Part shown: positions 1 to 7,681 of the stretch, in pieces | Layout: each line of letters starts with the position of its first letter | Numbering within the stretch: the first letter of the stretch is position 1 | Source of the DNA: RUG572 sp051884915 | Lineage (GTDB): Bacteria > Verrucomicrobiota > Kiritimatiellia > RFP12 > UBA1067 | Direction: 5' to 3' | Length of the DNA: 64,000 bases | Assembly: GCA_051884915.1 (NCBI GenBank) | Contig: JBJEWF010000087.1 | Span: 51,101 to 115,100, forward strand | Notes under the pieces: model-generated | What the model was told of the DNA's origin: nothing | The model's input: only the letters and a program-made list of their open reading frames with translations | Database searches by the model: none | Made by a program: the position numbers and the translations under genes

Positions 1-44
1 ATCAGGACGGCCATTACGGACTTCTGCGTTTTCTTCATGTTCAT
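1..44 (-). CDS. N-terminus of an unidentified protein, cut by the window edge
   Basis: An ATG at 44 opens a minus-strand frame that runs off the left edge. Only 14 residues are visible (MNMKKTQKSVMAVL), which look like the positively charged start of a signal peptide or membrane segment. An AAGGA site at 55-59 lies 10 bases upstream of this ATG; a second ATG follows at 38. It sits 61 bases downstream of the secreted protein ending at 106, so it is probably the third gene of the TPR operon. ExbB/TolQ-type channels often follow such TPR genes in related bacteria, but nothing visible here proves that identity. Confidence 0.5.
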   Translation of the reverse strand, partial: MNMKKTQKSVMAVL

Positions 45-105
45 TTTCTTTTGTTCCTTGCTTAGACTGTATTGTCGGATACCTGATTCAAACTCGCGCA
101 TCACC

Positions 106-900
106 CTACCGGGCCGCCCACGGGCTGGACTTGTAGGTTCTCTTCAGCTCGCGGCGCATCGCATCGGCGCGGCCGCTCTGGCCCAGGTGCTCGAAGCACT
201 TGGCGGCCTTGTAGAGCGCCTCCGGACGCAGCCGGTCGGCGATTTCCGGATCGCGGCAGCAGAGCACGACGCGCAGATAGCCGTCCGCCAGCGCCTTCTT
301 CGCCGCGTCCGCGCTGTCGTTCCCCGCCTTCATGACGATGTCGCCACGCATGAGCAGCGCGGCGCCGGCGGAGAAACCGTCTCCGCTCTTGGCGGCCCGG
401 TCAAGCAGCTTCTCAAGAGCCGGGACTCTGTCCAGCCCCAGCAGCGACGCCCAATAGGCCGGCGCCAGATCGCCCTTGTAGGCCGCCGCGGGTTCGCCGT
501 CGATGATCGCCTTGCACGCCCGGTAGGCGTCGTTGGGCTTCGAGGCCGCAAGATAGGCTTCCGCCAGATACCGCCCCGCCACCTTGTCCCACTGCAGATG
601 CTTGTATTCGGCCACGATCTTCTGCAGGGCGGGAATCGCCGCCGCGCCCTGTCCCTGCGCGACGCGGGCGATGGCATCGTCCAGCGCCGCGGGCTTCTCG
701 ATGTCGACATTCTCGACTTCGGACTCCTTGAACTGGAGCTCCACGCCGCCCTTCGTCACCACATAGGCCTTGTCGCGCGAACTCCAGGCGATCATGCCCT
801 TCTGCGTGTCGCCGTTCTCGGTCGTGATCGTGCCTTTCGCCGCGCCCCATGCCGATGCCGCCGCGCAGACCGCAAAAACCCAAACTACGCTCCTGTACAT
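106..900 (-). CDS. Secreted helical-repeat (TPR-like) protein
   Basis: Encodes 264 residues. Residues 1-20 form a signal peptide ending near AWGAAKG, so the product is exported. A short beta-rich stretch (about 22-70, containing ENGDTQKGMIAW) is followed by alpha-helical repeats resembling TPR/Sel1 units (AGRYLAEAYLAASKPNDAYRACK; ALYKAAKCFEHLGQSGRAD). The start is set by an AAGGAGG site five bases before the ATG. It lies 12 bases after the 1053-residue TPR gene and is surely co-transcribed with it. The exact function is unknown; a scaffold role in an envelope complex with the upstream TPR protein is inferred. Confidence 0.75.
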   Translation of the reverse strand: MYRSVVWVFAVCAAASAWGAAKGTITTENGDTQKGMIAWSSRDKAYVVTKGGVELQFKESEVENVDIEKPAALDDAIARVAQGQGAAAIPALQKIVAEYKHLQWDKVAGRYLAEAYLAASKPNDAYRACKAIIDGEPAAAYKGDLAPAYWASLLGLDRVPALEKLLDRAAKSGDGFSAGAALLMRGDIVMKAGNDSADAAKKALADGYLRVVLCCRDPEIADRLRPEALYKAAKCFEHLGQSGRADAMRRELKRTYKSSPWAAR

Positions 901-912
901 TGCCGCCTCCTT

Positions 913-3900
913 TTAATCCGCCTTGACCGAATTGAGCGCGTTCTGCACATCCGTCTTGCGCTTGCCGTCCGGAAAGAGCTCAAGATAGGTATTCGCGTAC
1001 CTGACGATCGTCTCGCGCTGCTCCGCCTTGGCCTCCTTCTCCTCTTTCGAGCCGTCCGCCATCTTCGGCAGAATCTTCGCCATCAGCGGCAGCGCCGCGG
1101 CGTAGCACCGTTCCAGATTGGCGAGTTCGGCCGGCGTCATGTCCTTCGCCGGGTGCGCCTCCGTCGGCTCGTGCGACATCAGGAAGGCCTGGAAGCCGGA
1201 CACCGCCAGGCGCGCGGTCTCCTCCGCCTTCGCCGCCAGGCCCATCGCCTCCTCGGCCTCCATCTTCCGCACCAGGATCTCCGCCGAGCGCAGTTCGAGA
1301 ATGTCCAGATCGGCTTTCGTCTTCTTGAAGGCGCGGACCTTCTTGAGCGCGCCCACGGCCGCGTTGAAATACTTGCGGCGCATGTCGTCGTCCTTCTCGC
1401 GGCGGCCTTCCTCGGCGGCGATTTCGACGATCATCTCGTAGGCGTCGACCACCAGGCGGCTCTTGCCGTATTTCTCCGTGAAATCGTCCAGCTTCTGGTG
1501 GGCTTCGCTCCAGGACTCCGCCCCCTTGAGCGCCTTGGCCTGGCCAACCAGCGCCATCTGGACGATGGCGGTCGCGTTCGACGCGCCCTTCGACAGGTCA
1601 ATGGCCTTCGCGTAGGCCTCCTGCGCGACGTCCCATCCCTTCGCGTCCAGCAGGGCGTTGCCCGCCATCAGGAACTGGCCGGCCGTGTACTTCCCGTCCG
1701 GCGTCGAGAGCATCTGCCGGTACTGCGCGACGCCTTCGGCGCGCAGCCCCATCTCGATGAGCGTCTTCGCCAGGCGCGGCACCGAGTTCTTGGCCTCGTC
1801 CGAATCGGGGAATTCCTTCTGCAGGCGGGCGAACGCCTCCTGCGACTTCTCCATGTTCTTCTCCGCCGTCCAGATCGTTCCGATCTTCACGAGAATCTGC
1901 GGCGCGTACCGGCCCTTCGGGTTGGTCGCGAGATAGTTCTCGTAGGCCTTGACGGCCATGCCGCGGAACGCCGGAATCTTGTCCGCCGGCCATTGCAGGC
2001 GCTGCCAGCTTTCACCTTCGAGATACTGGGCCTGTTCGCGCTGGAGGACGTACGTGTCCCGTTCGGCGGCCGGCAGGCCCTTGTCCTCCAGCGCCTTCCC
2101 GATCAGGGCCGTCGTCGCGCGGAAATCCTTGATCGCGCCCGCCACGCCGCCATAGCCCTGCTTGCGGAGGCTCTCCGCCGCCGCCACGTCATTCGTCCCG
2201 GCTGCCGCGTCGAACGACGCGAAGCCGCGCTTCTGCTCCATCAGCGCCAGACTCAGCTGCGAGGAGATCTTCTCGCTGGGCTTCTTCGCGACGTTCGCGA
2301 ACTTGCGCAGCCAGCTTTCCTGCTCGTGCGAATTGCCGAGTTTGCCATGGCAGGTCGAGAGGCATTGCAGCGAGCTCGCGTAGTACGGCGAGTTCGTGTA
2401 GGCGGTCGCCACCATTTCGTAGAAGTGGATCGCCTTCTCCCAGTCCTCGGCCTTCATCGCCTGCCCCGCCAGGGAGAGCGCCGTCTGCGACGCGTTGTAA
2501 TGGCTGCCGAAGTTCTTGAAATAGAGGTCGTAGACTTCCTGCGAACGCGCCAGCGCGCCCGTTTCGCGCTCCTTGATCGCCAGACGGAGCAGTTCGTCGC
2601 CGGCGGCGCGCTCCCGCGCGTCGCCCTTGCCGGCGAACTGCTTGACGAGCTCCTCTTCCGCCGCCGTCGCCGCCGCGCGGAACTCCTGCTTCTTCTTGGC
2701 GTCCCTTTCGTTCTGCCCCAGGGCCAGGTTGCAGTCCGCCAGGATGGCGATCGCCCCCGGCGCCTCCTCCGCGTCCGGGAACTGCTTCAGGAGCGCCGTG
2801 TAGGCCTTGAGCGCCCCCGCGAAGTCGCTGCCCTTGAATATCGAATAGGCGTTGTTGAACTGCGCCTGACGGACCTTCGCCATCTGGTCCGGCGAAATGT
2901 TCACGGCCTTCTTCAGGTCCTTTTTGTAGCGTTCCTGGACGAAAGCCGCAATCTCCTCGTAGATCTGCCCCGCATCCGCCGCGACCGACGATTCCGGGTA
3001 TTTCACGTAGACGTTGACGGCGTGGTTGAAGGCGCCCAGACCGTTGCGCTTGCCGTTCACCTTCGCCCCGAGGATGGCGGCGGTGATCTTCGCGTCGTCG
3101 GGCTTCGCCGCCTTCGCTTCGGCCTTGGCCACGTCCCACAGCATCTTCGCCAGCAGATAGCGGCACTCGGGCATCGGGCTCATGCGCACATAGCCCAGCT
3201 TGCCGTCGGGATCCTGCTCCAGCAGGCTGTTGTGGATCTCCGCCAGCTGCGGCATGTAGCCGTTCACCAGGCTCTGCGCCTTCTCGACGTTGCCGGTCAG
3301 CATCTCGATGTGCGCCTTCATCGCGATGGCCTTGCCGAACACGATGATGAGGTCGTTCTTCCACAACAGCTTGTCCACCAGCGCCGTCGCCTGGGCGAGG
3401 TAGCTCTTCCGCTTCTCCAGCAGGGCCTTGTCCTTGCCGCCCTCGACCTTGATGTCCTCGGCCAGATTGATGAACAGCCCCGCCGCCTCCATCGCCACCG
3501 CGCACCAGCGCTCTTCCGGCAGATTCTTGGACAGCAGCCCGCCGTACATCTTCACGGCCTCGTCGAAATTCCTCTCGGCCACGCAGATCTGCGCCCACGT
3601 GAAACCGGCCTGGACGTAGAAGTCGACCAGTTCCGGACCCGGCTTCTGGACTTTCGCGAAGAACTCCTGGTAGATCTTGCGGCACTCGGCCATCATCGAA
3701 CGCGCGTAGTAGGCGTCGGCCATGGACAATTTCAGCGCCCAGTACTCGCTGCCGTTCTTGTCCTGCATGCCGTCGATGACCTTCTGCACGTCCGCAAACT
3801 TGCCCAGCCGGAGATCGCCCTGGATTTCCAGGACTTTCAGCTTCGGCCCGAGCTGGGGCCACTTCTTCTTGGCCGCGGCGATCACGATTTCGGCGAAGTC

Positions 3901-4074
3901 GGGCATGTTCGCCTCGATCAGCGCCGCGATGTAGGCTTCCTCCTCCTTCATCGCCGCGGCGTCGGCGTCGGCCGGCTCGGCGTCGGCCGCGCGCGCGTGC
4001 GCGAACGGAACGAGGACACTCGCGGCCAGCGCCGCGAATGCGAGAGCACGACTATAGGTATGGCTAAATCTCAT
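913..4074 (-). CDS. Large periplasmic TPR-repeat protein
   Basis: Encodes 1053 residues. The ATG at 4074 is chosen because it opens a clean signal peptide (MRFSHTYSRALAFAALAASV, cleavage near ARA-AD) and because a TTGACG-17-TATACT promoter ends seven bases before it. The rest is almost entirely helical repeats of the YfgC/YbgF/BamD-like TPR type (for example AEDWEKAIHFYEMVATAY and TAEKNMEKSQEAFARLQKEF), suggesting a long solenoid for protein-protein interaction in the periplasm. No catalytic domain is visible. It is first gene of an operon with the 264-residue repeat protein. There is no Shine-Dalgarno sequence, so a leaderless transcript is likely. Confidence 0.8.
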   Translation of the reverse strand: MRFSHTYSRALAFAALAASVLVPFAHARAADAEPADADAAAMKEEEAYIAALIEANMPDFAEIVIAAAKKKWPQLGPKLKVLEIQGDLRLGKFADVQKVIDGMQDKNGSEYWALKLSMADAYYARSMMAECRKIYQEFFAKVQKPGPELVDFYVQAGFTWAQICVAERNFDEAVKMYGGLLSKNLPEERWCAVAMEAAGLFINLAEDIKVEGGKDKALLEKRKSYLAQATALVDKLLWKNDLIIVFGKAIAMKAHIEMLTGNVEKAQSLVNGYMPQLAEIHNSLLEQDPDGKLGYVRMSPMPECRYLLAKMLWDVAKAEAKAAKPDDAKITAAILGAKVNGKRNGLGAFNHAVNVYVKYPESSVAADAGQIYEEIAAFVQERYKKDLKKAVNISPDQMAKVRQAQFNNAYSIFKGSDFAGALKAYTALLKQFPDAEEAPGAIAILADCNLALGQNERDAKKKQEFRAAATAAEEELVKQFAGKGDARERAAGDELLRLAIKERETGALARSQEVYDLYFKNFGSHYNASQTALSLAGQAMKAEDWEKAIHFYEMVATAYTNSPYYASSLQCLSTCHGKLGNSHEQESWLRKFANVAKKPSEKISSQLSLALMEQKRGFASFDAAAGTNDVAAAESLRKQGYGGVAGAIKDFRATTALIGKALEDKGLPAAERDTYVLQREQAQYLEGESWQRLQWPADKIPAFRGMAVKAYENYLATNPKGRYAPQILVKIGTIWTAEKNMEKSQEAFARLQKEFPDSDEAKNSVPRLAKTLIEMGLRAEGVAQYRQMLSTPDGKYTAGQFLMAGNALLDAKGWDVAQEAYAKAIDLSKGASNATAIVQMALVGQAKALKGAESWSEAHQKLDDFTEKYGKSRLVVDAYEMIVEIAAEEGRREKDDDMRRKYFNAAVGALKKVRAFKKTKADLDILELRSAEILVRKMEAEEAMGLAAKAEETARLAVSGFQAFLMSHEPTEAHPAKDMTPAELANLERCYAAALPLMAKILPKMADGSKEEKEAKAEQRETIVRYANTYLELFPDGKRKTDVQNALNSVKAD

Positions 4075-4081
4075 GGCGGCA

Positions 4082-4110
4082 AGTATAATGGAAAAACCGG
4101 CATGCGTCAA
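4082..4110 (-). promoter_or_regulatory. Sigma-70-type promoter of the TPR operon (leaderless)
   Basis: On the minus strand TTGACG (4110-4105), a 17-base spacer and TATACT (4087-4082) precede the ATG at 4074 by seven bases. The expected transcription start falls on or next to the start codon. Confidence 0.75.
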
Positions 4111-4168
4111 GCACGCCGGTTTCGAAAAAGTTGCCTTTTCCAGGCGACTTCGCCATCTGTTCCCGCGG

Positions 4169-5482
4169 TTACTTGTCCTCAAGCGCCGCGACGCCCGGCA
4201 GGACCTTGCCTTCGAGATATTCGAGCGACGCGCCGCCGCCCGTCGAAATGTGGGACATTTCGGCCGCCTTGCCGCTCTTCTTCACCGCGCTGACGGAATC
4301 GCCGCCGCCGATGATGGACATGCCGCCGTTCGCCTTGACCGTGGCGACCGCGTCGCACACGCCAAACGTGCCCTTCGCGAGCGGCGGGAACTCGAAACAG
4401 CCCATCGGGCCGTTCCACACGACCGTCTTCGCCGCCTTGACCGCGTCGGAGAAGAGCGCGATCGACTTCGGGCCGATGTCAAGCCCCATCCAGCCGTCTT
4501 CGATGTCGCCCTCCGAGACCTTCATCTCGATGTCGGACGCGTCCTTCTCGGCCGGGAACTTGTTCGCGACCACGTCGTCGACGGGGAGCAGGAACTTGAT
4601 GCCCTTGGCCGCCGCCGCGTCCAGCATCTCCTTCGCGTACGCGAGCTGGTCGTCCTCGCACAGGGACGCGCCGATCTTCACGCCCTGGGCCTTCTTGAAC
4701 GTGTAGGCCATGCCGCCGCCCACGATGAGCGTGTCGACCTTGTTGAGGAGGTTCTTGATGACCTTGAGCTTGTCGGAAACCTTCGCGCCGCCGAGAATGG
4801 CCACGAACGGACGGACCGGATTCTCGACCGCATCGCCGAGGAACTTGATTTCCTTCTCAAGCAGGAAGCCGCTCACCGCCGGACGCAGATAGTCCGCGAT
4901 CACGGCCGTCGAAGCATGGGCGCGGTGCGCCGTGCCGAACGCGTCGTTCGCATAGACGTCGCCGTAGGACGCGAGCTTCTTCGCCATCGCGATGCGCTGC
5001 TCCTTGAGTTCCGCCTTCTTCGCCTGGAACTCCTCTTCCGTCAGATGGATGCCCTTCTTCTCGTCGTCCTTCTTGACCTTGCCGTCCTCGGCCTTGTAGA
5101 AGCGGGTGTTCTCAAGCAGCGTGACGTCGCCCGGCTTCATCGCCGCGACAATCCCGTCCGCCGCCATGCAGTCCGGCGCGAACGTGACGGGCCGGTCGAG
5201 AAGCTTCGCCAGCGCCTCCGCCACCGGCTTCAGCGTGAACGCGGCATTGTCCGCATTCGGCGCCGCGCCCAGCTTGACGCCCTTCGGGCGGCCGAGGTGG
5301 GACATCAGAACGAGCGAAGCCCCCTGCTCAAGCACGTACTTGATGGACGGAAGCGCCGCGACGATGCGCGTGTCGTCCGTGATCTTGCCGGAGCCGTCCT
5401 TGGCCATCGGCACGTTGAAATCGACGCGCATCACCACGCGCTTGCCCGCGAGATCGATGTCGCGAAGAGTCTTCTTAGCCAT
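4169..5482 (-). CDS. pgk: Phosphoglycerate kinase
   Basis: Encodes 437 residues and catalyses transfer of phosphate between 1,3-bisphosphoglycerate and ADP in glycolysis, in the cytoplasm. Family motifs seen are RVDFNVP (19-25), MSHLGRPKG (60-68), LLENTRFYK (122-130), NDAFGTAHRAHAS (179-191) and, in the C-terminal nucleotide domain, WNGPMGCFE and GGGDS. It is longer than typical bacterial PGK (about 390-400) largely because of a charged, Lys/Glu-rich insertion at roughly residues 134-163, between the LLENTRF and DVYANDAFG motifs. An AAAGGA site precedes the ATG. It lies downstream of rpsT on the same strand with a structured 127-base gap. Confidence 0.97.
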   Translation of the reverse strand: MAKKTLRDIDLAGKRVVMRVDFNVPMAKDGSGKITDDTRIVAALPSIKYVLEQGASLVLMSHLGRPKGVKLGAAPNADNAAFTLKPVAEALAKLLDRPVTFAPDCMAADGIVAAMKPGDVTLLENTRFYKAEDGKVKKDDEKKGIHLTEEEFQAKKAELKEQRIAMAKKLASYGDVYANDAFGTAHRAHASTAVIADYLRPAVSGFLLEKEIKFLGDAVENPVRPFVAILGGAKVSDKLKVIKNLLNKVDTLIVGGGMAYTFKKAQGVKIGASLCEDDQLAYAKEMLDAAAAKGIKFLLPVDDVVANKFPAEKDASDIEMKVSEGDIEDGWMGLDIGPKSIALFSDAVKAAKTVVWNGPMGCFEFPPLAKGTFGVCDAVATVKANGGMSIIGGGDSVSAVKKSGKAAEMSHISTGGGASLEYLEGKVLPGVAALEDK

Positions 5483-5552
5483 TTCACTTGTCCTTTCGGT
5501 TAATCACTGCTTCAAAACAACACGACCGACGGCAGCCGACCCAAGCCGATTG

Positions 5553-5584
5553 CCGTCGATCTTTTCGCCATCGACGGCCGTCGA
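5553..5584 (-). promoter_or_regulatory. Alternative hairpins in the rpsT-pgk intergenic leader
   Basis: Reading the minus strand, a central segment (5577-5570, CCGTCGAT) can pair either with the preceding bases (5584-5578, TCGACGG) or with the following ones (5560-5553, ATCGACGG), so the two hairpins exclude each other. There is no T-run, so this is not a standard terminator. A regulatory role is inferred only from the pairing pattern. Confidence 0.35.
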
Positions 5585-5609
5585 CAGCCATCGGAGGGAA
5601 GGGGCTCCC

Positions 5610-5906
5610 TTACTTCGCTTCCGCGGAAGCGGCGGCAGCCGCCTTGTTCATCTTCAGCTGGGCACGGGATTTCTTGCGGTCCGCCGTGTTCTTGGAGATG
5701 ATGCCCTTCTTCGCGGCCTTGTCGAGACTGCTCACAAAGTCCGTGAACTGCTTCGCGGCTTCCTCCGTCTTCCCGGCGTCGGCAGCCTTGAAGAGTTTCT
5801 TGTGCGCCGTGTGCAGATGCGCCTTCACGGCGACGTTGCGCTTGTTCGCCTTCGCGTTCTGACGGTCGCGTTTACGGGCGGCACGGCCGCCTTTGATGTT
5901 CGCCAT
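5610..5906 (-). CDS. rpsT: 30S ribosomal protein S20
   Basis: Encodes 98 residues that bind 16S rRNA in the small subunit. The N-terminus (MANIKGGRAARKRDRQNAKA) and the region LDKAAKKGIISKNTADRKKS are diagnostic for S20, and the protein is highly basic and helical. The C-terminal tail is Ala-rich. AGGAG lies upstream of the ATG and a promoter TTCACA-17-TACAAT is present at 5947-5975. pgk follows on the same strand. Confidence 0.97.
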   Translation of the reverse strand: MANIKGGRAARKRDRQNAKANKRNVAVKAHLHTAHKKLFKAADAGKTEEAAKQFTDFVSSLDKAAKKGIISKNTADRKKSRAQLKMNKAAAAASAEAK

Positions 5907-5946
5907 TGTTGCTAACTCCTATTGGTCCAAAAACAATTGGACACAT

Positions 5947-5975
5947 ATTGTATCGAAATTGAGGCAGATTGTGAA
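5947..5975 (-). promoter_or_regulatory. rpsT promoter
   Basis: TTCACA (5975-5970), 17-base spacer, TACAAT (5952-5947) on the minus strand. The region is distinctly AT-rich against a GC-rich background, with an AGGAG site downstream before the S20 start. Confidence 0.7.
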
Positions 5976-6013
5976 CTGGAAAATGAAAAATTTCGTTTTC
6001 CTCGATTTCCCCC

Positions 6014-6042
6014 TTGCGCCTATCCCAGAAATAGTGTATACT
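6014..6042 (+). promoter_or_regulatory. tRNA-Thr promoter
   Basis: TTGCGC (6014-6019), 17-base spacer, TATACT (6037-6042). The first base of the tRNA is 18 bases further on. Confidence 0.75.
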
Positions 6043-6060
6043 GGCGCACGTTTTCACCAA

Positions 6061-6136
6061 GCCAGGTTAGCACAGCTGGTAGTGCGGCTCATTCGTAATG
6101 AGCAGGTCGGCGGTTCGAATCCGTTACCTGGCTCCA
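6061..6136 (+). tRNA. tRNA-Thr(CGT)
   Basis: A 76-base cloverleaf. The acceptor stem GCCAGGT pairs with ACCTGGC, followed by discriminator T and an encoded CCA. The anticodon stem GCTCA/TGAGC encloses loop TTCGTAA with anticodon CGT (reads ACG, Thr). The T-arm contains GTTCGAAT. It is one of only three plus-strand genes in the window and is followed by a strong terminator. Confidence 0.95.
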
Positions 6137-6145
6137 CTTGGAAAG

Positions 6146-6175
6146 CGGGATTCCCTCTCGGGGATTCCGTTTTTT
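6146..6175 (+). terminator. Rho-independent terminator after tRNA-Thr
   Basis: A ten-base-pair stem (6146-6155 with 6160-6169, two G-T pairs) with loop TCTC is followed by six T residues and then CTTTT. Confidence 0.9.
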
Positions 6176-6226
6176 CTTTTCGCGAACCGGCGCGGGCCCT
6201 GGCCCGCGGTTCGCGCCAATCGCCGC

Positions 6227-7429
6227 CTATTTCGCGGGGGAGCCGGCGGCGTCCCCTTCCCGCTCCCGCAGAACCGCCCGCCAATAGGCCGCCATCACGT
6301 GTGCCACGCGGCAGAAACCGGCGGAATCCAGCTTCTGGCGCCGCACACTTGCCGCCAGAAACGCCTCCAGGTCCGCCGGTTCGGCGACGACGGGCGCCAT
6401 GAGCTGCGTAAGCGCCAGTTCTCCGTCCCAGCACATGCCATAAGGCGGCCGGACGGGATTCGCGGCCTTCATCCGCAAACGGGCCTGATGCGCGAAAAGG
6501 CCCAGAGCCTCGCGGATCTTCGCGCGGCGCGCCGGATTCCGCTCATGCGCGAGAATCGGCTCGAAGGACGCGTTCGCCTGGTAGAGCGAATAGCACGGCA
6601 TGCGGCCCGCGATCTGCCGCGGCGGCATCTCCTTGATTTTCAACGTCCGCTCCAGGGCTTCGTCGATGTACGTTTCGTAAAGTTCGCGCCAATGCGCATT
6701 CCCCGTTGCCATGTACGCCGCGCAGTAGATCATCGGCAGGCGCGCCGCCTCGTGCGGCCACACGTCGGGCCCCCACATCGTGCAGATGCCCCGATAATCC
6801 TTTTCCGGGCTGTCCGCCAGACCAAAATTCCACCCGTGGGCTTCGGTCACGCGCGCTTCCATGAAGGCGGCGACCTCGTCCACGCGCCGCCGGTACTCGT
6901 CGACGATTGCGGGGTCGGCCAGATCCTTGGCCGTGGCGTAGCGCCAAAGGCCGTGGACCCAATGCGTGTACTGGTCGCGGCTCGAAAGCGAAACCGTGGT
7001 TCTGCCGTCCGAACAGAAACCGCGGCAGACAAATCCCCGGTAGCCGTGGAGGACCGCGAGGTTCAGCAGTCCCTTCGCGACCTTCGCGGCGTCATCTTTC
7101 ACGGCCGCGTCATGCGTGACCAGCCATTTGTCCACCAGCCCGGAAAGCGCCGTGCCGCAATTCAGCGGTGCGTCGCCCACGCCAGGAGGTCCCCACCCGC
7201 CCGGACGCCCCTGGTACATGCGGTAGAGGCCGTTCGTCGCGTCCGCGGGCGGCGACGACCTGCGCGTGTCGCATCCGTCGACGACGCCGGTCCGCGGATT
7301 CCAGGTCGTCATCGCCTTCGCCCATCCGGCGTCGACGAGCGGGCGCAACGCCTCCTGGGGAAGCGCCGCCGGCGCCGATGCGCAAGCGAGAAGGGCGAGA
7401 AGCAGTCCGTTCATGGTCGCGTTCTTCAT
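6227..7429 (-). CDS. Exported protein of unknown function, predicted helical barrel
   Basis: Encodes 400 residues. The ATG at 7429 follows an AAAGGA site and opens a signal sequence (MKNATMNGLLLALLACASAP). LLAC at 13-16 could be a lipobox, though ordinary signal peptidase cleavage near APA is also possible. The mature part is helical with aromatic patches (QYTHWVHGLWRYAT, YRGICTMWGPDVWPHEAARL, MPCYSLYQAN), resembling alpha/alpha-barrel glycan-active proteins such as lyases or unsaturated glucuronidases, but I cannot assign a family. It lies 252 bases downstream of the beta-helix gene and may act with it on a polysaccharide. Confidence 0.6.
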   Translation of the reverse strand: MKNATMNGLLLALLACASAPAALPQEALRPLVDAGWAKAMTTWNPRTGVVDGCDTRRSSPPADATNGLYRMYQGRPGGWGPPGVGDAPLNCGTALSGLVDKWLVTHDAAVKDDAAKVAKGLLNLAVLHGYRGFVCRGFCSDGRTTVSLSSRDQYTHWVHGLWRYATAKDLADPAIVDEYRRRVDEVAAFMEARVTEAHGWNFGLADSPEKDYRGICTMWGPDVWPHEAARLPMIYCAAYMATGNAHWRELYETYIDEALERTLKIKEMPPRQIAGRMPCYSLYQANASFEPILAHERNPARRAKIREALGLFAHQARLRMKAANPVRPPYGMCWDGELALTQLMAPVVAEPADLEAFLAASVRRQKLDSAGFCRVAHVMAAYWRAVLREREGDAAGSPAK

Positions 7430-7681
7430 AAGACGTCCTTTCCTTTGGAACGATCCGCGCCCGGCCGCCCGCAGATCCCGAAGAGGCCGGCGTCGCCGCC
7501 ACCCCCGACCGCGGCGCGCCGCGCATGAGCGCAAAACCGCCGGCCGGCCGGCGACCGGAACAGGCCCGAACGGTCCCTTGCCCCGCGGACGGGCCTGCTC
7601 CGGACATCGCCGTCCACGCGCGCGGCGTTGTGCGGAACGGCAGCGGAGAATCGCAAACCCGTGTCCATCCTTCGCCCGGCT

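Noticed and set aside
2189..3862. A 557-codon minus-strand frame within the TPR gene
   Set aside because: It is an out-of-frame reading of the 1053-residue TPR gene with low-complexity Gly/Arg/Ala composition.
37..4293. A 1418-codon open frame on the plus strand
   Set aside because: It lies antisense to the TPR operon. Its Arg/Leu-rich product is what the reverse strand of a GC-rich gene yields, and the minus strand carries signal peptides, SD sites and a promoter.
7503..7560. GCCGGCCGGC-rich stretch upstream of the exported 400-residue protein
   Set aside because: Simple GC-rich sequence without a stable unique hairpin plus T-run; not called as terminator or repeat.
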